A DNA stretch of 64,000 nucleotides from Chondrosia reniformis (GCA_947172415.1 OX359192.1:6992401-7056400), one strand, 5' to 3'. Positions 11,849 through 23,909 are shown, numbered from the stretch's first letter. Numbers and translations: made by a program. The notes: generated from the sequence alone by a model not told the origin.

Positions 11849-13545
11849 ATGGGGGTATCATTACGTTTCATTATTCTGGTGCTTGAAGTCAGCTATTTCC
11901 AGATTTCCATTGGTCAACAAAGTTTTAGTGAGTTATTGATAGCTGGATTGTTACATACATACACATGTTTATAGCACTATATGTAGAGTTGACTCTACTT
12001 TTAACCCAGAAGCATGCCTTAGTGAGGAAATAGCAAGTAATGATGCTGGTTCTGAGACTGGTTCCTATGAAGATGGTGACCAAATAATTTTGAGAGATTC
12101 TCCCTTCTTTGCAAGTGGAGTGATTACCTCTGTGAATATTACTGGTGACTGTACAAACAATTTGAATGATATTCAGTTGCAAATTTTGAGAGATTTTGGC
12201 AATTTTCATCGAATTGTAGACTTAGAGTATATTATTGTAAATAGAACAGCCTGTATGGGAGATAGCCTATTTCTAACTGGGCTTAATCTGAAGTTTCAAT
12301 TTGATGACAGACTTGGAATCTACTTGCCAAATGACGATGAACTACCGCCTAACATAAAATTGCTGATTGGTGACGTAGCAGTGCCAGTGAGTGCAAGCAG
12401 GGTAAACTTGCCAAAGAGTGCCATTAGGCTCCATCACACTGCCTCAAAAACTTCAAACTTTAGAACAAGTCTATCTTCACTCCCACGGAACAACAGTGGT
12501 ATAAGACTTAGCAATCTTAATCGACAAAACACAAGACCGTTTTTATCCATTTCAGGTACGACTATTATGATATGCTTAGTTATCTCAGGTATGCACATTG
12601 CCTTCATAATCTATGAGTACGTCCCTATACATATGTCTGTAGGAGTAATTTGCCCATTCAATAATTCAGCAGATGATTTTGAAAATGAAACAGTGGTAAC
12701 ATCCCTTCCTGAAGCAACAAATAAACCTGGTAAATATAGACAGCTGTATGTGTTGTCCTTGAAGACATTTTACTGTATTCTTTATATACACTCATGTATA
12801 GAAATAGATCAGCTCCCAGTAATCCTTGGAACATCTATTGGCAGTTTACTATTTTTGAGTGTACTAGTTTGTGTATGTGTGACTGTTTTTATTTCAAGAT
12901 GTTTCAGAAGAAAGAGAAAGGGTATTGACACTGAAATTCAGGCCCTTGGTGTGTTGTACGTATTTACATTTCTTTTTCCCTTGCACAGCGACTTGCTTTA
13001 AATATGAAGGTAATCTACAACAAGGATACAGTACCCAATCTGATGAAGTGACAGCTGCAGATAATGAAAGCTCAGAGTCAAGCAACCCAATTTACTACAA
13101 TGCCGTTAATAGGAATGGGGTAAACATAGCAGAGACATCAGAACATTCTGGGGTAGGTATACGAGCTACATTTTATATAGATGTACTGTGCATGCATACA
13201 TAGGTATGAAACAAATTGTATAATGTTTTGTGAGGTATTAACGAAACATTTATATGTCACACTTAGTATACATCAGTTATTAAGGAAGCCCCTGAACCGT
13301 ATACACAACCAATTCCTTCAGGCCAGTCACATAAGCAGAAAGGTATGTGAATGCTCCTAAGCATGATTGATGCAAATGTATATACAATATATCCCTTTTA
13401 ATTGTTGTACTATATAGGAGTCAATGGGCCAAAAGAATTCGAACATAATAGCAACAAATTTGATGAAAGCCATTTTTATTACTCTTTAGATAAGCCGAAT
13501 ACTTTGCAACAAAGTACTAGTCTTTACACTAAGCAGTACATTTAG
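11849..13545 (+). CDS. Unrecognised type I single-pass membrane protein, 399 aa
   Basis: There are seven exons (11849-11927, 12010-12555, 12643-12729, 12802-12921, 12989-13152, 13267-13342, 13418-13545). All junctions are GT-AG and keep frame, giving 399 aa. The start at 11849 was chosen because it begins a clean signal peptide, MGVSLRFIILVLEVSYFQIS, which an upstream in-frame extension would spoil. The ectodomain (about residues 25-240) has several N-x-S/T sites and four or five Cys but no fold I recognise. A transmembrane segment near residues 243-268 (VILGTSIGSLLFLSVLV..) ends in the stop-transfer cluster RCFRRKRKG. The cytosolic tail (about 125 aa) is rich in Ser and acidic residues. It contains SSNPIYYNAV (an NPxY-type motif plus paired Tyr) and further Tyr residues near the C-terminus, consistent with an adhesion or receptor protein that binds PTB/SH2 partners. 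That role is inference. Confidence 0.75.
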
Positions 13546-14007
13546 TGATACATTTCTAATCACAAAGATCATTTATATAGATGCACATATGAAATGATAT
13601 GGGATGTTTGTTACGTTCATGATAATTATCCTATATTGAGCCTGAGTAACAACTGTATTCACAAATTAAACATATCAACCTGGAGGCTTAGAAGGTGCTT
13701 AATTCAATACACAGAGTAAGCACTCGCAAGCAGCTTACATTCAATCTGCCACTGCATACAATTATCTTTAAACTACTCTACAGGATTACCACGTTGCTAT
13801 ACGATCTAAGCTATGCTTAAAATAATGTAGCAATGTGTCTCCAACTATTAATGAGGACGGTATTTCTACCGTCACTCAGAGCTGGACTGGCAACGCAGTG
13901 ACGCGAGAATCAAGCTTACACTTACATCGAAAAGTCAGCAGTTGGATCGATTACACGGGTCATCGTTTTTCTCTCTTTTTCTCTTTCATCACACAGAATT
14001 GAGTATA
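13546..14007. other. Intergenic sequence leading into repeat element A
   Basis: I see no gene. A short imperfect palindrome (GACGGTATTTCTACCGTC, near 13857-13874) and a T-rich tract precede element A. The T-rich tract is alignable in style, but not in detail, to the flank of elements B and C. Confidence 0.4.
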
Positions 14008-15245
14008 ATAGTCCATTTTAACATGACCATTCAGGCCTGCCAGCTTGGAGCCTCGGGTAAGGGAGTAAGTCCTAACTTTTTGGCTTGGTAGTGTCTAGGT
14101 TCTGTAGCTGCCCTGTATCGGTTGGTGCCATGGGGATGTGCTCGCCAATAATCGATTTATCGATACAACGGAACCCGGGGAGGGATAAGGCCGGTGTCAC
14201 AGTAAATTCTATCCCCCCTAAATTTTATCCCCCCGGATAAAGTATCCTAGGATAAAATATCCCCCTGGGATACTTTATCCTAGGAAAATTTATCCTACCC
14301 TAGGAAATTATATCCTACTCTAGGATAGTATATCCTAGGATATTTTATCTGGGGGATGAAATATACTAGGATAGTTTATCCTAATCATTTGTCATATATG
14401 AATGTTTATTATTAATAAATAAGTACAAAATACTTAATAAAATACATAATCTGTTTTTCGAAATAGAACAACGTTTCGTTCATCAAATTTCTCGGCCTGC
14501 TGTCTCAACGCTCTCTTATCGTTAGCTGTGAATCCGTCAGGATATTCGGGTCGATTTTCCTTGCTTCCGTGGATATAGTGAACGAGTGCTTGGCATCTCT
14601 CCTCTGATAGTATCGTCGATGTCATTGTAGATCGGTTATTAAACTGTTACGGACGAAAATGCAACGGTTTTTATAGACATTTTCGGCGCTTTTCTATTTT
14701 GTCACTTTCCTATTGGCTGAAAATCCTAAAATCGTATCCCTTTTTCAGCCCAAGGTTCCTTCTTATGTATCTAAAGGATTTCGTGATGATACGCTTAAAT
14801 CGTAGAGTATTAGATAAATTATCCTAGGGTAGGTTAAATTATCCTAGGGTAGGATAAAATTTCCTAGTTTCGTTTATCCGCCCGGATAGTTTATACTATC
14901 CGGGCGGATAAAATACACGGGGGATAAAATATCCTGTGACACCGGTTCTGTCACTCTGTGACTACCAAAGCTGAAACTGTACCAGATTGGCGTTACCAAT
15001 GATCCTGGCCCCAGACGACCAGCGGTGGAAGGACGATTCGCATTGTGGATGGTAACGTGAACTCCCTGCGTCGAGCAAAATCCAAGTCACACCTCCTTGT
15101 GGTGCTCGACGGTAACAGCAGTCTTCGCTGGCTAATTATAATGTGACTGGTTTTCTTCCCTTTATTGTCAGCATATCACGAAAATTGTACTTGGATATGG
15201 GAACCCATTGAGTATCCAAACACACTTGGGACATTTTTTTATTTT
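14008..15245 (+). repeat. Interspersed element E, copy A (interrupted by a nested transposon)
   Basis: From GTCCATTTTAACATGACC at 14011 the sequence matches copies B (about 15992) and C (about 35224) through AAGGCCGG at 14194. It resumes at CCGGTTCTGTCAC (14942) and runs to about 15230. The short ORF shared by B and C is broken here by an in-frame TAG (TGGTAG near 14086), and divergence from B/C is visibly greater, so A looks older. The class of the parent element is unknown to me. Confidence 0.75.
14195..14941 (-). mobile_element. Nested non-autonomous DNA transposon, Ginger-like, 747 bp
   Basis: The element starts TGTCACAG (14195-14202), ends CTGTGACA (14934-14941) and is flanked by a 4-bp duplication CCGG (14191-14194 and 14942-14945). 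Copies B and C show the empty site AAGGCCGGTTCTG. Sub-terminal regions carry many TATCCTAGGATA palindromes, and the right one also a long hairpin around CTATCCGGGCGGATA. On the minus strand an ATG at 14625 opens 63 codons. They end ..ALRQQAEKFDERNVVLFRK, resembling the segment just N-terminal to the zinc finger of integrase-type transposases. TGT ends, a 4-bp TSD and an integrase-like fragment together match Ginger DNA transposons. The rest of the transposase is absent, so this is an internally deleted copy. The family call is inference; the insertion itself is directly visible. Confidence 0.8.
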
Positions 15246-15329
15246 TTGTTTTTTTCTCTTAAATTTAAACCCTTTCAACTTGGTATGCCAAAATTAAATG
15301 TACATTTAGGGCTGCAACTCTGTGCCGAT
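15246..15329 (+). repeat. Remnant of the 160-174-bp satellite family
   Basis: TTCAACTTGGTATGCC, then AATGTACATTTAGGGCTG and CAACTCTGT, align with the middle of the large satellite monomers. This single fragment joins element A to the 105-bp array. Confidence 0.6.
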
Positions 15330-15664
15330 GCTTAAGTCACTTTTTACTCTAAGCACTGGCAAGCCCCAAACTGACAGTTAAGGCGGTCCAGGTGACTGCC
15401 AACTGTCCTACGCCCATCCTATAAGCTTGCCGGTGCTTAAGTCACTTTTTGCTCTAAGCACCGGCAAGCCCCAAACTGACAGTTAAGAGGGTCTAGGTGT
15501 CTGCCAACTGTCCTACGCCCATCCTATAAGCTTGCCGGTGCTTAAGTCACTTTTTGCTCTAAGCATCGGCAAGCCCCAAACTGACAGTTAAGGGGGTCCA
15601 GTTGTCTGCCAACTGTCCTACGCCCATCCTATAAGCTTGCCGGTGCTTAAGTCACTTTTTGCTC
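15330..15664 (+). repeat. 105-bp hairpin satellite, array 1 (about 3 units)
   Basis: Units begin at GCTTGCCGG, at 15425, 15530 and 15635, exactly 105 bp apart, plus a partial leading unit. Each holds a 15-bp perfect inverted repeat, GCTTGCCGGTGCTTA / TAAGCACCGGCAAGC, with a 15-nt spacer. A second, weaker hairpin (GACAGTT ... AACTGTC) follows in each unit. Confidence 0.92.
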
Positions 15665-16810
15665 TATAGTTGCAGTCTGTGTACTAAATGTGTACTATTT
15701 GATGGTGCTTAACCACTTTTGTATACTTAGTACAGGATTAATATAATAAACTATAAGGCTATTATTGTATACTGAAAATGTTAAGCACCAGCCATACTGA
15801 GGAACTGAATATGGTGCATATTTATAACTAGTATATTCCACTTCCATCACCACCGCGCTGGTGGCAGAGTGATGTGAGAGAGAAGCGTATAGAATAAAAT
15901 GAAGCTTCTGGAATTGGATCAATTACAACTGTAATCAGTTTTTTCCTTTTTTTCTTTATCATTTCACAACGTAGTTGCATATAAATAGTCCATTTTAACA
16001 TGACCATTCAGGCCTGCCAGCGTGGAGCCTCAGGTAAGAAAGTAAGTCCTAACTCGTTGGCTTGGCAGTGTCTAGGTTCCGTAGCTGCCCTGTATGGGTT
16101 GGTGCCATGGGGATGTGCTCACCAATTATCGATTTATCGATACAACGGAACCCGGGGAGGGATAAGGCCGGTTCTGTCACTCCGTGACTACCAAAGCCGA
16201 AACTGCACCAGTTAGGCGTTACCAACGATCCTGGCCCCAGACGACCAGCGATGGAAGGACGGCTCGCATTGTGGATGGTAACGTGAACTCCCTGCGTCGA
16301 GCAAAATCCAAGTCACACCTCCTCGTGGTGCTCGACGGTAACAGCAGTCTGCTGGCTAACGTGACTGTTTTTTTTTTCTTATCGTCAGCATATCGCGATA
16401 TTTGTTGAAGGGTCTGGGAACCCATCAGGATCCAAACACGCTTGGGTCGTTTTTTCTTCTTTTTTCTCGTTGTGATAAGTAAAATTACAATTGAAAAGAA
16501 TTCTAATAAAAATTTACAGGATGTAGACTATATTTTTACTCTTACTTTACTTTACAATTTACTTAGGAAAAATTCAATTTAAAATAAATATCATAACGCC
16601 CGTACTGGTATTGAAAAATATGTTAAAGTGCCAGTAATGTTTCTGTGGTCCTATGAACATCATTATATCTCATGACCTTGATCTGGCTAGTAGGAAACAT
16701 TAATAACTATGTACACTTGAAAATTATCATTTCTGTTAAGGTAAAATGACTGTTAAGATGAAATTTTTTAGTGGTCCCAGCCATTTCATCTTAATAGGGT
16801 TCAACTGTAT
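15665..16810 (+). repeat. Interspersed element E, copy B
   Basis: This is near-identical to copy C (34911-36038). It starts with an inverted-repeat module (GGTGCTTAA near 15702, TTAAGCACC near 15781). A conserved TATAAATA at 15980-15987 lies 20 bp before an ATG at 16000 that opens 71 codons (MTIQACQRGASGKKVSP..), preserved in copy C. The 3' end carries a small inverted repeat (TTAAGATGAAAT / ATTTCATCTTAA) and the terminus GGGTTCAACTGTA, like the ends of TA-inserting MITEs. The sequence then runs straight into the large satellite array. I do not recognise the peptide. Confidence 0.8.
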
Positions 16811-16812
16811 GT

Positions 16813-18990
16813 CAAAATTTGCCCTCTCTCTCACCATACATTAACTTAACAAATGTACATTTAGTGCTGTAACTCTTTCAAATGGCTAAATATGAAGTTT
16901 AAACTTGGTATCTACATTCACAGACATGTAAGAAACATTTCCAAACAATTTTAGAAATTTTGATTTCTACATAAATTTGCCCTATCTCTCCTCATACATT
17001 AACTTTGTATAGCAGTAATTAAAAGTACATTTATGGCTCTAACTCTGCCAAATGAAGAGATATGGATCTGAAACTCTATATCAGTATTCACAGACCTGTA
17101 TGACACATTTCCAAACAATTTTAGAAATTTTGATTTCTATATACATAAATTTGCCCTATCTTTCTCCATACATTAACTTAACAAATGTACATTTAGTGCT
17201 GTAACTCTTTCAAATGGCTAAATATGAAGTTTAAACTTGGTATCTACATTCACAGACATGTAAGAAACATTTCCAAACAATTTTAGAAATTTTGATTTCT
17301 ACATAAATTTGCCCTATCTCTCCTCATACATTAACTTTGTATAACAGTAATTAAAAGTACATTTATGGCTCTAACTCTGCCAAATGAAGAGATATGGATC
17401 TGAAACTCTATATCAGTATTCACAGACCTGTATGACACATTTCCAAACAATTTTAGAAATTTTGATTTCTATATACATAAATTTGCCCTATCTTTCTCCA
17501 TACATTAACTTAACAAATGTACATTTAGTGCTGTAACTCTTTCAAATGGCTAAATATGAAGTTTAAACTTGGTATCTACATTCACAGACATGTAAGAAAC
17601 ATTTCCAAACAATTTTAGAAATTTTGATTTCTACATAAATTTGCCCTATCTCTCCTCATACATTAACTTTGTATAGCAGTAATTAAAAGTACATTTATGG
17701 CTCTAACTCTGCCAAATGAAGAGATATGGATCTGAAACTCTATATCAGTATTCACAGACCTGTATGACACATTTCCAAACAATTTTAGAAATTTTGATTT
17801 CTATATACATAAATTTGCCCTATCTTTCTCCATACATTAACTTAACAAATGTACATTTAGTGCTGTAACTCTTTCAAATGGCTAAATATGAAGTTTAAAC
17901 TTGGTATCTACATTCACAGACATGTAAGAAACATTTCCAAACAATTTTAGAAATTTTGATTTCTACATAAATTTGCCCTATCTCTCCTCATACATTAACT
18001 TTGTATAACAGTAATTAAAAGTACATTTATGGCTCTAACTCTGCCAAATGAAGAGATATGGATCTGAAACTCTATATCAGTATTCACAGACCTGTATGAC
18101 ACATTTCCAAACAATTTTAGAAATTTTGATTTCTATATACATAAATTTGCCCTATCTTTCTCCATACATTAACTTAACAAATGTACATTTAGTGCTGTAA
18201 CTCTTTCAAATGGCTAAATATGAAGTTTAAACTTGGTATCTACATTCACAGACATGTAAGAAACATTTCCAAACAATTTTAGAAATTTTGATTTCTACAT
18301 AAATTTGCCCTATCTCTCCTCATACATTAACTTTGTATAGCAGTAATTAAAAGTACATTTATGGCTCTAACTCTGCCAAATGAAGAGATATGGATCTGAA
18401 ACTCTATATCAGTATTCACAGACCTGTATGACACATTTCCAAATAATTTTAGAAATTTTGATTTCTACATAAATTTGCCCTATCTCTCACCATACATTAA
18501 CTTTGTATAGCAGTAATTAAAAGTACATTTATGGCTCTAACTCTGCCAAATGAAGAGATATGGATCTGAAACTACTCTATATCAGTATTCACAGACCTGT
18601 ATGACACATTTCCAAACAGTTTTAGAAATTTTGATTTCTACATAAATTTGCCCTATCTCTCCCCATACATTAACTTAACAATTGTACATTTAGTGCCGTA
18701 ACTCTGTCAAATGGCTAAATATGAAGCTTAAACTTGGTATCTACATTCACAGACATGTAAGAAACATTTCCAAACAGGTTTAGAAATTTTGATTTCTACA
18801 TAAATTTGCCCTATCTCTCCCCATACATTAACTTAACAAATGTACATTTAGTGCCGTAACTCTGTCAAATGGCTAAATATGAAGTTTAAACTTGGTATCT
18901 ACATTCACAGATATGTAAGAAATATTTCCAAACAGTTTTAGAAATTTTGATTTCTACATAAATTTACCCTATCTCTCACCATACATTAAC
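16813..18990 (+). repeat. Satellite block 1, alpha subfamily (about 13 monomers)
   Basis: Monomers of about 158 and 174 bp alternate, each containing ATAAATTTGCCCTATCTCTC and CATACATTAACTT. Two monomer types (AACTTAACAAATGTACATTT and AACTTTGTATAGCAGTAATT) alternate, giving a 332-bp dimer (phase points at 17171, 17503, 17835). The dimers are almost identical from about 16920 to 18420. Confidence 0.93.
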
Positions 18991-20050
18991 TAACCCTAAT
19001 TGCGTAATACTATAAATGGCGGACCTTGAGTAGGTGTAAGAGTGAAAATGCGATACTGTATATATTTCTGAAAAAATAGGACTCTTTGAAAGATTTCTTA
19101 TACACATGGATATGCACTGTGTAGTACTTGATTGTTGTTGAAGCTGTATCTATCCACATATATTATATGGATGTCGTTAAAGTGAAATTTTGCCGATCGA
19201 CGGCCAACGAAACTCCAAAGAAAAAAAGTTGGACCATACCGAACGCTACCATCCACGACGCTCAGAGGCCGGGATCGGTGGTAACGCTCTGCCGAGTTGA
19301 GCTTTGGGTGTCACTTGCGTGAGAAGAACCAGTTCTTCTCGATATGGCCGACTCATATGAATCCTAAGATATCAGATGCCAATCCCACATTACGTGGAAC
19401 CCCCCCGAAATCCGGATTATTGGTGAGCACGTCTCTATGGCACCAACCGATTAGGAGACAGCTTCAGAGTCTAAGCGCTACCAACCTCTATGGGAACCGC
19501 TACCACCATAGAGATGTGTCCAGGTAGGCCTACTTTATAAGGTTTTGCGCTTCTATTTAAACAAGAAAATTTCAAAAGGAAACGATTGTGGTTGGCGCTA
19601 TTCCATACTTAAGAATAGGGTATTTGCGAGAAAAATGTAGTCAGATTATATCAAGTTAATTCGGGATGAGTGCATCGTTCCAAGCCATTTTAAGGGTATA
19701 TCCAGTATTCGTGGTTCATCTAGAAACTGGGAAAAATGGATAGAATCCTGTAAGTGTCTTGATTGGCGGAGGAGACCAACTTTTCTGGTCCCATGTAGAA
19801 ACGATTTTAGCGAGAGGTGTTCCGATATGAACGTAAACTGGTATAACCAGCCACACTCAATCTCAATTGCAGTAATAGCATAATGGCTACCTGCCTCTAT
19901 GTAAAGACCTTCTGACAGCTGCGTTCTGGACTGTCCCTGCGTGTTTCTAGTTGCCCCATTCATGTCAAAACATTTTAACTTGGTATGCCGATAATTTGCA
20001 TAATAGTATCGCACGATATATATGCTACACCATTTAAGGTCGTATATTAG
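18991..20050. repeat. Macrosatellite core unit 1 (1060 bp)
   Basis: This non-satellite unit, from TAACCCTAATTGCG to CGTATATTAG, is embedded between satellite monomers. It holds an 8-bp-stem hairpin (CTCTATGG ... CCATAGAG, near 19486-19513). Short ORFs on the plus strand (19128-19322, 19297-19527) are identical at the peptide level in all four cores. A plus-strand frame from 19640 to 19882, preceded by an acceptor-like TGTAG, reads ..NWEKWIESCKCLDW..PCRNDF..C. It resembles the C-terminal half of a THAP zinc finger, with Asp where the zinc-binding His is expected. Only in this copy is the second Trp codon intact (TGG at 19738). Both edges are flanked by alpha monomers. Confidence 0.88.
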
Positions 20051-22848
20051 AAATTTAATGTACATTAGAGTGTTGTAGCTCTGTTAAATGGAGAGATATG
20101 AAGCTGAAACATTGTGTAAGTATTCACAGAGATGTATGAAAGGCTTCCAATGAATTTTGCAAATTTTCATATCTACTCAAGTTTGCCCTATCTCTCACCA
20201 TACATTAACTTTGTATAGCAGTAATTGAAAGTACATTTATTGCTCTAACTCTGCCAAATAAAGAGATATAGATTTGAAACTCTATATCAGCATTCACAGA
20301 CATGTATGACACATTTCCAAACAGTTTTAGAAATTTTGATTTCTACATAAATTTGCCCTATCTCTCCCCATACATTAACTTAACAAATGTACATTTAGTA
20401 CCATAACTCTGTCAAATCGGTAAATATGAAGCTTAAACTTGGCATCTACATTCACAGACATGTATGTAACATTTCCAAACAGTTTTAGAAATTTTGATTT
20501 CTACATAAATTTGCCTATCTCTCACCATACATTAACTTAACAAATGTACATTTAGTGTCGTAACTCTGTCAAATCGGTAAATATGAAGCTTAAACTTGGT
20601 ATCTACATTCACAGACATGTAAGAAACATTTCCAAACAGTTTTAGAAATTTTGATTTCTACATAAATTTGCCCTATCTCTCCTCATACATTAATTTTGTA
20701 TAACAGTAATTAAAAGTACATTTATGGCTCTATATAACTCTGCCAAATGAAGAGATATGGATCTGAAACTCTATATCAGCATTCACAGACCTGTATGACA
20801 CATTTCCAAACAATTTTAGAAATTTTGATTTCTACATAAATTTGCCCTATCTCTCCTCATACATTAACTTTGTATAGCAGTAATTAAAAGTACATTTATG
20901 GCTCTAACTCTGCCAAATGAAGAGATGTGGATCTGAAATTCTATATCAGTATTCACAGACCTGTATGACACATTTCCAAACAATTTTAGAAATTTTGATT
21001 TCTACATAAATTTGCCCTATCTCTCCTCATACATTAACTTTGTATAACAGTAATTAAAAGTACATTTATGGCTCTAACTCTGCCAAATGAAGAGATATGG
21101 ATCTGAAACTCTATATCAGTATTCACAGACCTGTATGACACATTTCCAAACAATTTTAGAAATTTTGATTTCTATATACATAAATTTGCCTTATCTCTCT
21201 CCATACATTAACTTAACAAATGTACATTTAGTGCTGTAACTCTTTCAAATGGCTAAATATGAAGTTTAAACTTGGTATCTACATTCACAGACATGTAAGA
21301 AACATTTCCAAACAATTTTAGAAATTTTGATTTCTACATAAATTTGCCCTATCTCTCCTCATACATTAACTTTGTATAGCAGTAATTAAAAGTACATTTA
21401 TGGCTCTAACTCTGCCAAATGAAGAGATATGGATCTGAAACTCTATATCAGTATTCACAGACCTGTATAACACATTTCCAAACAGGTTTAGAAATTTTGA
21501 TTTCTACATAAATTTGCCCTATCTCTCTCCATACATTAACTTAACAAATGTACATTTAGTGCTGTAACTCTTTCAAATGGCTAAATATGAAGTTTAAACT
21601 TGGTATCTACATTCACAGACATGTAAGAAACATTTCCAAACAATTTTAGAAATTTTGATTTCTACATAAATTTGCCCTATCTCTCCTCATACATTAACTT
21701 TGTATAACAGTAATTAAAAGTACATTTATGGCTCTAACTCTGCTAAATGAAGAGATATGGATCTGAAACTCTATATCAGTATTCACAGACCTGTATGACA
21801 CATTTCCAAACAATTTTAGAAATTTTGATTTCTATATACATAAATTTGCCCTATCTCTCTCCATACATTAACTTAACAAATGTACATTTAGTGCTGTAAC
21901 TCTTTCAAATGGCTAAATATGAAGTTTAAACTTGGTATCTACATTCACAGACATGTAAGAAACATTTCCAAACAATTTTAGAAATTTTGATTTCTACATA
22001 AATTTGCCCTATCTCTCCTCATATATTAACTTTGTATAGCAGTAATTAAAAGTACATTTATGGCTCTAACTCTGCCAAATGAAGAGATATGGATCTGAAA
22101 CTCTATATCAGTATTCACAGACCTGTATAACACATTTCCAAACAGGTTTAGAAATTTTGATTTCTACATAAATTTGCCCTATCTCTCTCCATACATTAAC
22201 TTAACAAATGTACATTTAGTGCTGTAACTCTTTCAAATGGCTAAATATGAAGTTTAAACTTGGTATCTACATTCACAGACATGTAAGAAACATTTCCAAA
22301 CAATTTTAGAAATTTTGATTTCTACATAAATTTGCCCTATCTCTCCTCATACATTAACTTTGTATAACAGTAATTAAAAGTACATTTATGGCTCTAACTC
22401 TGCCAAATGAAGAGATATGGATCTGAAACTCTATATCAGTATTCACAGACCTGTATGACACATTTCCAAACAATTTTAGAAATTTTGATTTCTATATACA
22501 TAAATTTGCCCTATCTTTCTCCATACATTAACTTAACAAATGTACATTTAGTGCTGTAACTCTTTCAAATGGCTAAATATGAAGTTTAAACTTGGTATCT
22601 ACATTCACAGACATGTAAGAAACATTTCCAAACAATTTTAGAAATTTTGATTTCTACATAAATTTGCCCTATCTCTCCCCATACATTAACTTAACAAATG
22701 TACATTTAGTGCCGTAACTCTGTCAAATGGCTAAATATGAAGTTTAAACTTGGTATCTACATTCACAGATATGTAAGAAATATTTCCAAACAGTTTTAGA
22801 AATTTTGATTTCTGCATAAATTTACCCTATCTCTCACCATACATTAAC
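20051..22848 (+). repeat. Satellite block 2, alpha subfamily (about 17 monomers)
   Basis: This has the same alternating monomers as block 1. The first monomer is divergent (GAAAGGCTTCCAATGAATTTTG near 20139), and the same sequence follows core 4. Internal 660-bp stretches (for example 21182-21840 and 21842-22500) are repeated almost perfectly, indicating recent multi-monomer amplification. Confidence 0.92.
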
Positions 22849-23909
22849 TAACCCTAATTGCGTAATACTATAAATGGCGGACCTTGAGTAGGTGTAAGAG
22901 TGAAAATGCGATACTGTATATATTTCTGAAAAAATAGAACTCTTTGAAAGATTTCTTATACACATGGATATGCACTGTGTAGTACTTGATTGTTGTTGAA
23001 GCAGTATCTATCCACATATATTATATGGATGTCGTTAAAGTGAAATTTTGCCGATCGACGGCCAACGAAACTCCAAAGAAAAAAAGTTGGACCATACCGA
23101 ACGCTACCATCCACGACGCTCAGAGGCCGGGATCGGTGGTAACGCTCTGCCGAGTTGAGCTTTGGGTGTCACTTGCGTGAGAAGAACCAGTTCTTCTCGA
23201 TATGGCCGACTCATATGAATCCTAAGATATCAGATGCCAATCCCACATTACGTGGAACCCCCCCGAAATCCGGATTATTGGTGAGCACGTCTCTATGGCA
23301 CCAACCGATTAGGAGACAGCTTCAGAGTCTAAGCGCTACCAACCTCTATGGGAACCGCTACCACCATAGAGATGTGTCCAGGTAGGCCTACTTTATAAGG
23401 TTTTGCGCTTCTATTTAAACAAGAAAATTTCAAAAGGAAACGATTGTGGTTGGCGCTATTCCATACTTAAGAATAGGGTATTTGCGAGAAAAATGTAGTC
23501 AAATTATATCAAGTTAATTCGGGATGAGTGCATCGTTCCAAGCCATTTTAAAGGTATATCCAGTATTCGTGGTTCATCTAGAAACTGGGAAAAATAGATA
23601 GAATCCTGTAAGTGTCTTGATTGGCGGAGGAGACCAACTTTTCTGGTCCCATGTAGAAACGATTTTAGCGAGAGGTGTTCCGATATGAACGTAAACATGT
23701 ATAACCAGCCACACTCAATCTCAATTGCAGTAATAGCATAATGGCTACCTGCCTCTATGTAAAGACCTTCTGACAGCTGCGTTCTGGACTGTCCCTGCGT
23801 GTTTCTAGTTGCCCCATTCATGTCAAAACATTTTAACTTGGTATGCCGATAATTTGCATAATAGTATCGCACGATATATATGCTACACCCATTTAAGGTC
23901 GTATATTAG
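22849..23909. repeat. Macrosatellite core unit 2 (1061 bp)
   Basis: This is near-identical to core 1. The left edge matches core 1 (ATGGCGGACCTTGAG) and the right edge matches core 3 (CTACACCCATTTAAGG). The THAP-like plus frame is closed here by TAG (GGGAAAAATAGATAG near 23587) in place of TGG. Confidence 0.9.

Noticed and set aside
15330-15664. CRISPR-like regular repeats
   Set aside because: The repeats are contiguous 105-bp tandem units with no unique spacers, in a eukaryotic sequence.
14161-16200. tRNA or 5S-like gene in element E
   Set aside because: No A/B box pair, cloverleaf or anticodon arm could be drawn; only a TATA-like motif is present.
18985-19000. Interstitial telomere (CTAACCCTAA at each core start)
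   Set aside because: Less than two telomeric units are present and it is part of the repeated core, not a telomeric tract.
19646-20065. Minus-strand 122-139-codon frames present in every core
   Set aside because: They show no recognisable motif, and differences among copies do not look protein-conserving. The opposite strand has the better (THAP-like) signal.
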